DNA from: Planctomycetota bacterium
Lineage (GTDB): Bacteria > Planctomycetota > UBA1135 > GCA-002686595
Reading direction: 5' to 3'
Length of the DNA stretch: 64,000 bases
NCBI GenBank assembly: GCA_016712565.1
Contig: JADJQU010000003.1
Location: 434,001 to 498,000 of the forward strand
Below the pieces are notes generated by a model. It saw nothing but the letters and a program-made list of their open reading frames with translations, ran no database searches and was not told the DNA's origin. Shown here piece by piece: positions 41,659 to 50,603 of the stretch (position 1 is the stretch's first letter; every line of letters begins with the position of its first letter). A program made the translations under genes and the position numbers.

Positions 41659-44600
41659 TCACAGCCGCGCGAGGCGCACGCGGCTCTTGCCGAGCAGCCG
41701 GTCCACTTCCTCGGCAAGCGTGGAATTGATGTCCACGCGCAGTTGATCGGGCCGGATGCGGCGCACGTGACCGTCGTCGCCGGTGACCAGGAGGTACACC
41801 GGCCGCTTGCCCGGATGGCGCTGGAGCGTCGCGCGCAGGCTCTCGAGCAGGGGCTGATCCTCGGGGCGCAGCTGCACGGCGAGTCCGCCCTCGAAGCGCT
41901 TGAGCGCGTCCTCGACGGTCAGAAGCTCCTCCAGGATCAAGGCGGCTTCCTCGCCGCGTTCGTCGAGCTTGCCGCGGGCGATCACCTCCGTGTCGTCCAT
42001 TAAGAGCTGCTTGAAGGCCTCGAAGGTGCGCGGGAAGACAGTCACCTGCACGCTGCCGTCCAGGTCCTCGAGGCGGAAGCGCGCCATCTTCTTGCCGGCG
42101 TAGGTGCCGCTCTTCACCACGGTCTGGGCCAGGCCCACGATCAGGCCGGCCATCAGGATCTCCGAGCCGGCCACGCGCGCTCCCAGCTCCGAGGAGCGCG
42201 TGCTGGAGAGCATGGCGAACAGGCCCGCGCGCTCCTCCAGCGGGTGGCCCGAAAGGTAGAAGCCCAACACGTCGTGCTCCGCCCGCAGGGTTTCGGCGCG
42301 CGAGAGCGCCTTGCTGTCGTCGATCCCGTCTTGGCCCGGGGCCGGCGCGGCCGCTGAGGTCTTGGCCCGCGGGCCGGGCGCCGCGGGCGCGTCGAAGAGC
42401 GAACTTTGTCCGGACTTCCTGTCGGCGGTGGCCCGCTGGGATTCGCTCATGCCGGCGTCCAGGGCCGCGAGCACCGCGCCGCGGTTGTGGCCGGTGTAGT
42501 CGAAGGAGCCCGCCTTGATCAGGGCCTCCCAGGTCACGCGCGTCACCTCGGCGGGGTCGCAGCGGGCGCACAGCTCGTGCAAGCCGAATTCGAGGCCCTC
42601 CTTGGCCAGTTCGTCGCGTGCGCCGAGCAGGGCGCCGACGGCCTTCTGCCCCGTGCCCTTGATGGCGCCCAGGCCGAAGCGGATCGCCTCGCCCTCGGGC
42701 TCGAACTCCCAGCCCGAGCGGCGCAGGTCCGGAGGCAATACGGCCACGTGGGAGCGGCGCGCGTCGTCCATCAGCTCCTTCACCTTGTCGGAGTTCGACA
42801 TTTCGCAGGAGAAGTTCGCCGCCAGGAACGCCGCGCGGTGGTTGGCCTTGAGGTAGGCGGTCTGGTACGTGATCAGCGCGTAGGCCGTGGAGTGCGACTT
42901 GTTGAAGCCGTAGCCGCCGAACTTGACGATGTTGTCCCAGATCTCGCCTGCCACGGCTTCGCCCGCGCCGTGCTTCACGGCGCCCTGGACGAACTGCTCG
43001 GCGAACTTGGCCATGATCTCGGGCTTCTTCTTGCCCATGGCCTTGCGCAGATTGTCGGCTTCGTTGAGCGAGAAGCCGCCCAGGGCGCTGGAGATGAGCA
43101 TCACCTGCTCCTGGTAGACGATGCACCCATAGGTGTCGCGCAGGATCGGCTCTAGGATCGGGTGCGGATACACGATCCGCTCCTTGCCGTGCTTGCGGTC
43201 GGTGAACATCTCGATCATGCCCGACTCCAGCGGCCCCGGCCGATAGAGCGCCAGCACGGCGATCAGGTCCTCGAACACGTCGGGCTTGAGCCGCGAGAGC
43301 AGCTTGCGCATGCCCTCCGATTCGAGCTGGAACACCGCGGCGGTGTCGCCGGCGGTGAGCATGCGGTAGGTGGCCGGGTCGTTCGCGGGCAGGTTGTCGA
43401 GGTCGGGAACGGGGAGGCCGGCGCGTTCGATGTTGCGCAGGGCGCGCGCCAGGATGGTCAGGGTGCGCAACCCCAGGTAGTCCATCTTGAGCAGGCCCAG
43501 GTCCTCGAGCTGGGGCGCGGGCCACTGGGTGACCACGTCCTCGTCGTGGACCGCGAGCGGCACGTACTCGACGATCGGTCGGTCGGAAATCACCACGCCC
43601 GCGGCGTGGGTGGAAATGTGCCGCGCCATGCCCTCCAGGCGCGTGGAGAGCTCGAAGACCTCCTTGAACTCCGGGCGTGCCGTGCTCGCCGCCTTGAGCT
43701 CCGCGTCGGTCTCCAGCGCCTCGGCCAGCGACGGGGCGTTCGGCCCGGCGGGGATCTTCTTGGCCAGCTTGTCCACCTCGGACAGCGGCAGGTCGAGCAC
43801 GCGCGCCACGTCGCGCACCACCGTGCGCGAGGCCATGGTGCCGAAGGTGACGATCTGGGCCACGTGGTCGGCGCCGTAGCGCCGCCGCGTGTAGTCGAGC
43901 ACCCGTTCGCGGCCCTCCTTGCAGAAGTCGATGTCGATGTCCGGCATCGAGATGCGCGCCGAATTCAGGAAGCGCTCGAACAGCAGGTCGTACTTGAGCG
44001 GGTCGACCTTGGTGATGCCCAGCAGGTAGGCCACGATCGAACCGGCCGCCGAACCGCGGCCCGGGCCCACCGGGATGCCGTTGTCGCGGGCCCAGCGGAT
44101 CAGGTCCCAGACGATCAGGAAGTACGAGACGAATCCCATCTCGGCGATGACCTTCTGCTCGCGCTCCATGCGCGTCCGGGCGGCCGCGTGGCCCGCGCCG
44201 TAGAGCCGCTCCAGGCCCTGCTCGCACAGGCGGGCGAAGAGTGCTTCGGGCGCCTCGCCGTTCTCGGCGGCGAAGCGCGGCACGCGGTACTTGCCGAACT
44301 CGAGCTCCAGGTCCACCTGGCTTGCCACGTCCAGCGTGGCCGAGAGCGTCTGGGGCAGGTCGCGGAAGATGTCGGCCATCTCCTCGCGGGTGCGGAAGAA
44401 CAGGGACTCGGTCTCGAAACGGAAGCGCTTCTCGTCGGAGCGCTTCGAGCCCGTGTTGATGCACAAGAGCACGTCCTGGGCCTTGCAGTCCTCCTGGCGC
44501 AGGTAGTGGATGTCGTTGGTGGCCACCAGCGGCACGCCGGTGCGCTGGTGCAGGCGCCAAAGGGCCTCGTTGGCCTTGTCCTGGATGTCGATGCCGTTGC

Positions 44601-45135
44601 GCTGCAGCTCCAGCCAGAAGTGCTCCGGTCCGAACAGGTCGCGGAACTCGGCCGTGACGGTCTCGGCCCGCGCCTCGTCGCCGCGCAGGAACAACTGGTT
44701 GATCTCGCCCGCGAGGCAGCCCGACAGGCAGGAGAGCCCGCGCGCGTGCCGGGCCAGAAGCCCCTTGTCGATGCGCGGTCGCGTGTGCAGACCCTCGGTG
44801 TAGGCCGAGGTGCAGAGCTTGAGCAGGTTCTGGTAGCCCTCGCGGTTCCGGGCCAGGAGCGTCAGGTGGTGGTAGCCGTTGTCGCTGCGGTTGTGGGGCT
44901 CGAGGCGCGACTTCTTGGCCACGTACACTTCGCAGCCCAGGATCGGCTGGACGCCCTTGCCCTTGGCGGCCTGGTAGAGCTCGATCGCCCCGAACATGTT
45001 GCCGTGGTCGGTCAGCGCGATGGAGCGCTGGCCGTCCTCGACGCAGGCAGTGATCAGGTCGCCGATGCGGTTGGCGCCGTCCAGCAGGCTGTATTCCGAG
45101 TGGACGTGCAGGTGGACGAAATCGGGGTTCCCCAT
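41659..45135 (-). CDS. dnaE: DNA polymerase III alpha subunit
   Basis: This is the replicative polymerase. The 1158-residue product starts MGNPDFVHLHVHSEYSLLDG, the beginning of the PHP domain with its metal-binding His residues. The palm has the catalytic PDIDIDFCKEGRERVLDY, and GRGSAAGSIVAYLLGIT contacts the primer-template. The C-terminal part has the OB fold (MAGLIVGLAQTVVKSGTYAG). The frame is open upstream of 45135, but that part overlaps argF and is not conserved. It is intact, unlike several other large genes here. argF lies 20 bases upstream on the same strand, so the two are probably cotranscribed. Confidence 0.97.
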   Translation of the reverse strand: MGNPDFVHLHVHSEYSLLDGANRIGDLITACVEDGQRSIALTDHGNMFGAIELYQAAKGKGVQPILGCEVYVAKKSRLEPHNRSDNGYHHLTLLARNREGYQNLLKLCTSAYTEGLHTRPRIDKGLLARHARGLSCLSGCLAGEINQLFLRGDEARAETVTAEFRDLFGPEHFWLELQRNGIDIQDKANEALWRLHQRTGVPLVATNDIHYLRQEDCKAQDVLLCINTGSKRSDEKRFRFETESLFFRTREEMADIFRDLPQTLSATLDVASQVDLELEFGKYRVPRFAAENGEAPEALFARLCEQGLERLYGAGHAAARTRMEREQKVIAEMGFVSYFLIVWDLIRWARDNGIPVGPGRGSAAGSIVAYLLGITKVDPLKYDLLFERFLNSARISMPDIDIDFCKEGRERVLDYTRRRYGADHVAQIVTFGTMASRTVVRDVARVLDLPLSEVDKLAKKIPAGPNAPSLAEALETDAELKAASTARPEFKEVFELSTRLEGMARHISTHAAGVVISDRPIVEYVPLAVHDEDVVTQWPAPQLEDLGLLKMDYLGLRTLTILARALRNIERAGLPVPDLDNLPANDPATYRMLTAGDTAAVFQLESEGMRKLLSRLKPDVFEDLIAVLALYRPGPLESGMIEMFTDRKHGKERIVYPHPILEPILRDTYGCIVYQEQVMLISSALGGFSLNEADNLRKAMGKKKPEIMAKFAEQFVQGAVKHGAGEAVAGEIWDNIVKFGGYGFNKSHSTAYALITYQTAYLKANHRAAFLAANFSCEMSNSDKVKELMDDARRSHVAVLPPDLRRSGWEFEPEGEAIRFGLGAIKGTGQKAVGALLGARDELAKEGLEFGLHELCARCDPAEVTRVTWEALIKAGSFDYTGHNRGAVLAALDAGMSESQRATADRKSGQSSLFDAPAAPGPRAKTSAAAPAPGQDGIDDSKALSRAETLRAEHDVLGFYLSGHPLEERAGLFAMLSSTRSSELGARVAGSEILMAGLIVGLAQTVVKSGTYAGKKMARFRLEDLDGSVQVTVFPRTFEAFKQLLMDDTEVIARGKLDERGEEAALILEELLTVEDALKRFEGGLAVQLRPEDQPLLESLRATLQRHPGKRPVYLLVTGDDGHVRRIRPDQLRVDINSTLAEEVDRLLGKSRVRLARL

Positions 45136-45155
45136 GGGCGGAGGCGTGGGGCGGC

Positions 45156-46172
45156 CTAGCCGCGCAGGAGCTGCATCAGGAGCGCCTTCTGGGAGTGCAG
45201 CCGGTTCTCCGCCTGCTGGTAGACCAGGGACCGCGGGCCGTCCAGGAGGGCGTCGGAGACCTCCAGATTGCGGCGCACCGGCATGGCGTGCATCAGCTTG
45301 GCGTCGCGGCCCAGGGCCAGGACCTTCTCGTCGAGCATCCAGCCCGCCTGGCGCGCGCGGCGCGTGGCCGCCAGGGTCGGATTGGAGTAGTCCTCCAGGC
45401 TCATCCAGGAGCGCGCGTAGACCACGTGCGCATCGCGAACGCCGTCGGCGAGCGACAGGCCGCACTGCACGCTGCCCCCGTGGGCGCGCGCCAGGGACTC
45501 GGCCTCGTCGAGCACGCCCGCGTCGAGTTCAAAGCCCGCCGGGTGCGCCACGCGCACGCGCATGCCCTGGGCCAGGGCCGCATGCAGCAGCGAGTTGACC
45601 ACCGAGCCCGTGGCCGGGGTGGGGGAGTTGGTCCAGACGATCGAGAGCTCCTTGCCGGAGAGCGAGCCCAGGGCCTCGCGCAGGGTCATCAGGTCGGAGA
45701 GGGCCTGCAACGGATGCCACAGGGCGCTCTCCATGTTGATCACCGGCACCCGTGCCCACTTGGCCCAGGTGTGGATGTCGGCGTCCTTGCGGTCCACGGC
45801 CCACGAGCTGCCGGTCGGCTTGGGACGGATCGCCAGCACGTCCACGTAGGCCGACATGACCGCGGCCGCGTCCTTGACGTGCTCGGGCGCCTTGCCGTCC
45901 ATCACGCTGCCCACCTGGCTCTCCAACTCCCAAAAATCGGTGGCCGCGCTGAGGTTGATCGTGCTGCCGCCCAGCTGGTTCATGGCCGCCTCGAAGGAGG
46001 CCCGCGTGCGCAGGGAGCCGCGGAAGAAGAGCAGCCCGGCGGTCTTGCCCGGGAGCTGCGCCCGTCCGCCCCTGCGCTTGGTGCGCAGCGAGAGTTCGAG
46101 CAGGTCGTCGATCTGCGCCGGCGTCCAGTCGGACAGCCGGATCAAGTGTTGCGGTCGCGTGGTCTCGGCCAT
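45156..46172 (-). CDS. argF': N-succinylornithine carbamoyltransferase-like transcarbamylase
   Basis: The 338-residue product has the carbamoyl-phosphate site FRGSLRTRAS (50-59) in place of the STRTR of ordinary ornithine transcarbamylase. It also has INMESALWHPLQALSDL, and the C-terminal MPVRRNLEVSD and QAENRLHSQKA. These match the acetyl/succinyl-ornithine branch of the family. The substrate loop VMDGKAPEH has Pro96. From published work on this family, Pro here favours N-succinylornithine (Bacteroides type) and Glu favours N-acetylornithine (Xanthomonas type). The step carbamoylates the acylated ornithine in arginine synthesis. Substrate preference is inferred from this one loop. It lies divergent to the tRNA-Arg promoter. 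Confidence 0.8.
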   Translation of the reverse strand: MAETTRPQHLIRLSDWTPAQIDDLLELSLRTKRRGGRAQLPGKTAGLLFFRGSLRTRASFEAAMNQLGGSTINLSAATDFWELESQVGSVMDGKAPEHVKDAAAVMSAYVDVLAIRPKPTGSSWAVDRKDADIHTWAKWARVPVINMESALWHPLQALSDLMTLREALGSLSGKELSIVWTNSPTPATGSVVNSLLHAALAQGMRVRVAHPAGFELDAGVLDEAESLARAHGGSVQCGLSLADGVRDAHVVYARSWMSLEDYSNPTLAATRRARQAGWMLDEKVLALGRDAKLMHAMPVRRNLEVSDALLDGPRSLVYQQAENRLHSQKALLMQLLRG

Positions 46173-46295
46173 GGTCGCCTAGGTTACGCGGTGCGCTCGC
46201 GGAGTCCACGCGGAGGCCCGAGTCCTGGAGGGCAGGCGCCCGAGAACCCGAGGGGCCCTGGGACCCTGGACCCGCCTCCCGGGGGCCCGGACGGC

Positions 46296-46324
46296 TTGAC
46301 ACTCGCCGTGGCGGCCGCTACAAC
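46296..46324 (+). promoter_or_regulatory. Promoter of tRNA-Arg
   Basis: TTGACA (46296-46301), a 17-base spacer and TACAAC (46319-46324). Predicted start near 46331, six bases before the mature tRNA. This is the best consensus promoter in the window. Confidence 0.85.
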
Positions 46325-46336
46325 CTCCCGCCCCGT

Positions 46337-46410
46337 GCACCCATAGCTCAATTGGATAGAGCATCTGACTACGGATCAGAAGGTTATAGGTTCGACTCCT
46401 ATTGGGTGTA
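46337..46410 (+). tRNA. tRNA-Arg (anticodon ACG)
   Basis: The acceptor is GCACCCA/TGGGTGT. Anticodon stem TCTGA/TCAGA closes the loop CTACGGA with ACG, and the T arm is ATAGG/CCTAT. CCA is encoded at 46411-46413. The A at the wobble position would be deaminated to inosine by TadA, whose gene is next. Confidence 0.96.
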
Positions 46411-46476
46411 CCAATCTCCACCGCGCGGCGGCCGGTCCTCACCGACCACCCCCCGCCCGCGGAACCCTCCCGCAAC

Positions 46477-47022
46477 GTGTCGCCCGGTGACCTTGAGTCT
46501 CACGCGCGCCCGTCGGCGGGACCCGGCGGCGAGCGCGTCGCCGGCCCTGCCCCCGACCCGGACGATGCCCGCTGGATGGGGATCGCCCTGGAGGAGGCTC
46601 GGCTGGCCCGCGACGCGGACGAGGTCCCCGTCGGCGCGGTGATCGTGCTCGAGGGCCGGGTGATCGCTCGGGGTCACAACCAGACACGCGGCGGGATGGA
46701 CCCCACGGCTCACGCCGAGATGGTCGCCATCGCCGCCGCCGCCCGCACGGTCCAGGCCAACCGCCTGGTCGGCGCGACCGTCTACACCACGGTCGAGCCG
46801 TGCTTCATGTGCGCGGGCGCCCTGCTGCACGCGCGGGTCTCGCGCGTGGTGTGGGGCGTGCGCGACCCGAAGTTCGGCGGCTGCGCCTCGCTGGGCAACG
46901 TGCTCAGCGATCCGCGGCTGAACCACCGGGCCAGCATCACGGAGGGGGTCGGCGCCGACGAGGCGCGGGCCCTGCTCCAGTCGTTCTTTCGCGAGAAGCG
47001 CGCCGGGAAACCGGCCGACTGA
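46477..47022 (+). CDS. tadA: tRNA-specific adenosine deaminase
   Basis: TadA converts A34 to inosine in tRNA-Arg(ACG). The zinc site is complete: TAHAEM with the catalytic Glu, and EPCFMCAGALLHAR with both Cys. The core begins WMGIALEEARLARDADEVPVGAV at about residue 33. A GTG start at 46477 gives 181 residues. ATG 46576, at the start of the core, is an alternative. The frame is open back into the tRNA, which cannot be coding. Its position directly after the tRNA it acts on is notable but may be chance. Confidence 0.92.
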   Translation: MSPGDLESHARPSAGPGGERVAGPAPDPDDARWMGIALEEARLARDADEVPVGAVIVLEGRVIARGHNQTRGGMDPTAHAEMVAIAAAARTVQANRLVGATVYTTVEPCFMCAGALLHARVSRVVWGVRDPKFGGCASLGNVLSDPRLNHRASITEGVGADEARALLQSFFREKRAGKPAD

Positions 47023-47043
47023 CCGCGATCACCAACAATCCAA

Positions 47044-47130
47044 GGAGAGGTGCCAGAGTGGCCGAATGGACTGGTTTCGAAAACCAGCATATCCGCAAGG
47101 GTATCCAGGGTTCGAATCCCTGCCTCTCCG
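47044..47130 (+). tRNA. tRNA-Ser (anticodon CGA)
   Basis: Class II tRNA: acceptor GGAGAGG/CCTCTCC, anticodon loop TTCGAAA with CGA, long variable arm, T arm CAGGG/CCCTG. The discriminator is G and CCA is encoded at 47131-47133. Confidence 0.96.
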
Positions 47131-47229
47131 CCAACCCAGGCGACGCTCGGGCACCTGCCCCTGCTCGCCGGTCGAGGCCCAGCGTCGCCCGGGACCCGTT
47201 CCCGTGCCCGCCGGTCCAAGTGGATCCCA

Positions 47230-47316
47230 GGAGAGGTGTCCGAGTGGCTTAAGGAGCACGCTTGGAAAGCGTGTATGTGGGAAACCGCAACGTGGGTTCG
47301 AATCCCACCCTCTCCG
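47230..47316 (+). tRNA. tRNA-Ser (anticodon GGA)
   Basis: Class II tRNA with the same acceptor stem as its upstream neighbour. Anticodon stem CACGC/GCGTG closes TTGGAAA with anticodon GGA. Long variable arm, T arm GTGGG/CCCAC, discriminator G, CCA encoded at 47317-47319. Confidence 0.96.
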
Positions 47317-47463
47317 CCAACCCCAGTCGCGCGCCGGCTGCGGCCCCAGGCCTGCCCACCCGTGGCACGGCCCGTGGGCTCCCAGCCCGGCGCGCCAAGC
47401 CCGACGCGCGCCAAGCCCGGCGCGTACTCGGTAGGCCGCGCAAGATCACCAACCCTTCAACGA

Positions 47464-47580
47464 GTCCGGCAGTGGGTCCGGGTCCGGACGATGGCTCCAG
47501 CACGAACCGGGTCAGGCCGGGAACGGAGCAGCCCTAAGAGCAGGGAGCCATGTGTTCGACGCCCGGGCCCACTGGCGGAC
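47464..47580 (+). ncRNA. ffs: Signal recognition particle RNA (4.5S type)
   Basis: The apical SRP motif GGGTCAGGCCGGGAACGGAG followed by CAGCCC is clear. It is framed by a long hairpin: ATGGCTCC pairs with GGAGCCAT, AGTGGG pairs with CCCACT, and GTCCG (47464-47468) pairs with CGGAC (47576-47580). This gives about 117 bases, the size of a 4.5S-type RNA. It binds Ffh for co-translational targeting to the Sec translocon. The order tRNA-Ser, ffs, dnaX, ybaB, recR is common in bacteria. The exact ends are estimated from pairing. Confidence 0.92.
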
Positions 47581-47695
47581 TCGTGTCCTTTTTCTCGCGG
47601 GCCCCGCGCCGCCTCCTCCCGGGCGCGGCAAGGCTCTCCCTCCGTCGTCCAGGCGACCACGGCGCAGTTGCGCCCGGCACGCTACCCTGACCCGC

Positions 47696-49568
47696 ATGTC
47701 GTACCTGGTCCTCGCGCGCAAGTACCGTCCGCGCACCTTCGCCGAGGTCGCCGGCCAGGAGGTGATCACCCGCACGCTCCAGGGCGCGATCCGCGAGGGC
47801 CGCGTCGGCCACGCGTACCTCTTCACCGGCCCCCGGGGCACGGGCAAGACCACCAGCGCGCGGGTGTTCGCCAAGGCGCTCAATTGCGAACAGGGGCCGA
47901 CCATCGACCCCTGCGGCGTGTGCGAGCGCTGCACCTCGATCGATTCCGGCAGCGACGTGGACGTGGTGGAGATCGACGCCGCCTCGAACACCGGCGTGGA
48001 CAACATCCGCGACCTGCGCGAGCAGGCGGCCTACACGCCCATGCGGGCGCGCTTCAAGGTCTTCATCGTCGATGAAGTGCACATGCTCTCGAAGGGCGCC
48101 TTCAACGCGCTGCTGAAGACCCTCGAGGAGCCGCCGCCCCACGTCAAGTTCCTCTTCGCGACCACGGAACTCGCGAAGGTGCCCGACACGATCCTCTCGC
48201 GCTGCCAGGTGCTGCGCCTGTCGTTGTTCAGCGAGGAGCTGATCGCCCGGCGCCTGTCGCAGATCTTCGAGGCCGAGGGCGTGCAGGCCGCCGCGGGCGT
48301 CGCCGAGGGCCTGGCGCGACTGGCGCGCGGCAGCATGCGCGACGCGCTCTCGATCACCGACCAGTTGCTGGCGCAGGCGGGCGCACAACCGACCGTGGAG
48401 GACGTGGCGCGCCTCTCCGGCGCCAACGCGGCGGGCGACGCTTCGCGGCTCCTGGACGCCCTGGTGGCCCGGGACACCGCCGCGGCCCTGGAGATCCTCG
48501 GGCCCGGCGAAGGCCAGGAAAACGAGTGGCTGGCGGCGCTGCTGCGGGAGCTGCGCGGGGCCCTGCTGATCGCGCTGGTGAAGGACGGCTCCGCGCTGAC
48601 CTCGGACTTCGCCGCCGAGCGCGAGCGCCTGGGGCGCATCGCCTCCCAACTGGGGCCCGAGCGCCTGCAGGCCTGGATGGAGGACCTGCTTTCGGCCCGG
48701 GAGCGCATGGAGAATGCCCCGAGCCTGGCGCGCACCGTGTTCGAGCTCTCGATCCTCGAGCTGTGCCGCGAGGAGGCCTCGATGCCCTTCGCCCAGCTGG
48801 TCCAGCGCCTGGCCCTGCTGGAGCAGCGCCTGGGAGCACCCGCGGCGCCCTCCGCGGCGGGCGCCCCGTCCCCCCGGGCCCCCGCCGTTTCCGGCGCTTC
48901 CGGAGCTCACGCGGCCCCCGCGGCGATTGCTTCCGCGCCGCCCCCGTCCGCAGCCGGCGGCCGGGTGGTGGAGCTGCGCCCCTCCGCGCCGCCCGCCCGC
49001 CAGGCGAGCCTGGGTGCCGCCCCCGCGGCGGCCCCCCGCGCTCCCGCCGCCGAGCTCGCTCCCGTGCCCAGGGCCGCTCCCCCCAAGGCGCCGGAGCCCG
49101 CCGCCCCTCGGCCCGTGTTCGGCGGCGCCCCGGGCGCGGGTCCCGGGGCCCGGGCGGCCGTCGGATCGGCCCCCGGCCTCTCGGCACCCGGCCCTGGGCC
49201 CCTCAGGGGGCGGCCAACGGGGGACCCTTGGCGCCAGCCTGGGCCTGCGGCCCACCTGGGAGGCCTTCCTCGCGCGGCTCAAGACCGAGGACGGGAACCT
49301 CGCCGGCATCCTGGAACGCCGCGGCACGCCCCACGACTTCGGCGCCGGCCGGGCCCACGTCCAATTGCGGGGGCTGCGGGCCGACGAGCGCGGTCTCCTG
49401 CAGGATCCGGCCCAGCGCGAGCGTTGCGAGCGGATCCTCGGCGGACTCCTGGGCCAGTCCACCGCCCTGGTTTTCGAGGACGTGGCCCAACAGCGCCCTG
49501 GGGACCAGGACCCGTTCACGCGCTCGGTGGCCGAGCTCTTCGGCGGCAGAATCGAGGACAAGACATGA
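47696..49568 (+). CDS. dnaX: DNA polymerase III subunits gamma/tau, with one frame break near 49150-49205
   Basis: DnaX is the clamp-loader motor. From ATG 47696 the AAA+ module has MSYLVLARKYRPRTF, Walker A GPRGTGKTT, the zinc Cys of CGVC and CERC-type sequence, DEVHML and the SRC motif. A long Ala/Pro-rich linker follows. Around the C-rich and G-rich runs at 49150-49205 the conserved reading moves to another frame. It continues LGLRPTWEAFLARLKTEDG and FEDVAQQRPGDQDPF to a TGA at 49568 that overlaps the ybaB start as ATGA. The first frame instead runs through into ybaB as nonsense-like sequence. An extra base is the simplest explanation. No poly-A slippery site of the E. coli type is present. 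Confidence 0.9.
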
Positions 49569-49888
49569 CCGGATCCTTTGGCGAAATGGGCAGCCTGCTC
49601 AAGCAGGCCCAGGAAATGCAGCGCGAGCTCGACCGCGTGCGCAACGAGTTGCGCACGCGCACGTTCGAGGGCAGCGCGGGCGGCGGCGTGGTCAAGGTCT
49701 GGGTCACCGGGGACCGGCAGGTCACCAAGGTGGAGATCGCCAAGGAAGTGATTCAGGACGGTGACAAGGCGCTGATCGAGGAGATGCTGCTCGCCGCCCT
49801 CCGCGACGGCATCGGCAAGGCCACGCGTCTGGCCGAGGAGAGTCTCTCCAAGGTCACCGGCGGCATGAAGTTGCCCGGGCTCTTCTGA
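49565..49888 (+). CDS. ybaB: YbaB/EbfC family nucleoid-associated protein
   Basis: A small DNA-binding protein of 107 residues, MTGSFGEMGSLLKQAQEMQRELDRV and onwards. The conserved core GSAGGGVVKVWVTGDRQVTKVEI is followed by a helical end. It overlaps dnaX by four bases and is followed by recR, the usual dnaX-ybaB-recR set. Confidence 0.95.
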   Translation: MTGSFGEMGSLLKQAQEMQRELDRVRNELRTRTFEGSAGGGVVKVWVTGDRQVTKVEIAKEVIQDGDKALIEEMLLAALRDGIGKATRLAEESLSKVTGGMKLPGLF

Positions 49889-49901
49889 GGCGGGCGCGAC
49901 C

Positions 49902-50534
49902 GTGGCCTACCCCAAGTCCCTGGAACTGCTGGTGGATGCCTTCGAGCGCTTCCCCGGCGTCGGCCGGCGCACGGCGGAGCGCCTCGCGTTCCACGTGCTG
50001 CGGGATCCCAAGGCCCGCGAGCTGCCGCGGGCCATCGAGCAGGCACTCACCGCCACGCGCATCTGCGCGGTGTGCTTCAACGTCGCCGAAACCGACCCCT
50101 GCGCGATCTGCGCGGACCCCGAGCGCGACAGCCGGACCATCTGCGTGGTCGAGGAACCCCGCGACGTGGAGGCCATGGAGCGCGCCGGCGTGTTCCGCGG
50201 CCGCTACCACGTGCTGATGGGGGCCCTGAATCCGGCGGAAGGCACCGACGTCGCGCAGCTCTCGGTGGCCGCCCTCGCCCGCCGCGTGGCCCGGGAGGCG
50301 CCGCAGGAGGTGATCCTGGCCACCGATCCCGACGCCGAGGGCGAGGCCACGGCGCTGCTGGTCCTGGAGAGCCTGGAACAGGAGGCCGCGGAGCGCCGAG
50401 TCGCCCCGCCCAGGGTCACGCGCCTGGCGCGCGGCTTGCCCGCCGGAAGCGCCATCGAGTACCTGCACCGCGGTGTCCTGGAGGATGCCCTGGAGCAGCG
50501 CCGTTCCCTGCGCCTGAAGCCTCCCGGCAAGTAG
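49902..50534 (+). CDS. recR: Recombination protein RecR
   Basis: RecR works with RecO (and RecF) to load RecA at gaps. From GTG 49902 the 210-residue product has the helix-hairpin-helix FPGVGRRTAERLAFHVL, a four-Cys zinc finger CAVC and CAIC, and the Toprim domain with VVEEPRDVEAMERAG and ATDPDAEGEATA. Length is normal. It starts 13 bases after ybaB. Confidence 0.96.
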   Translation: MAYPKSLELLVDAFERFPGVGRRTAERLAFHVLRDPKARELPRAIEQALTATRICAVCFNVAETDPCAICADPERDSRTICVVEEPRDVEAMERAGVFRGRYHVLMGALNPAEGTDVAQLSVAALARRVAREAPQEVILATDPDAEGEATALLVLESLEQEAAERRVAPPRVTRLARGLPAGSAIEYLHRGVLEDALEQRRSLRLKPPGK

Positions 50535-50603
50535 GGCCCGCGGGGTGCTCCTCAGGAGGGGCCCTACCTCAACCCCCCCGGCGATCCGGCCGATAGGCGG
50601 GCC

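Noticed and set aside
45136..45465. dnaE starting 110 codons earlier
   Set aside because: That part overlaps argF in another frame. The family N-terminus MGNPDFVHLHVHSEYS begins at 45135.
46402..46476. tadA starting inside tRNA-Arg
   Set aside because: The first codons would overlap the tRNA 3' end, and the residues before the core are not conserved.
49150..49205. Programmed frameshift in dnaX as in E. coli
   Set aside because: No A-rich slippery sequence, the shift is in the other direction, and four other conserved genes show similar breaks, so error is simpler.
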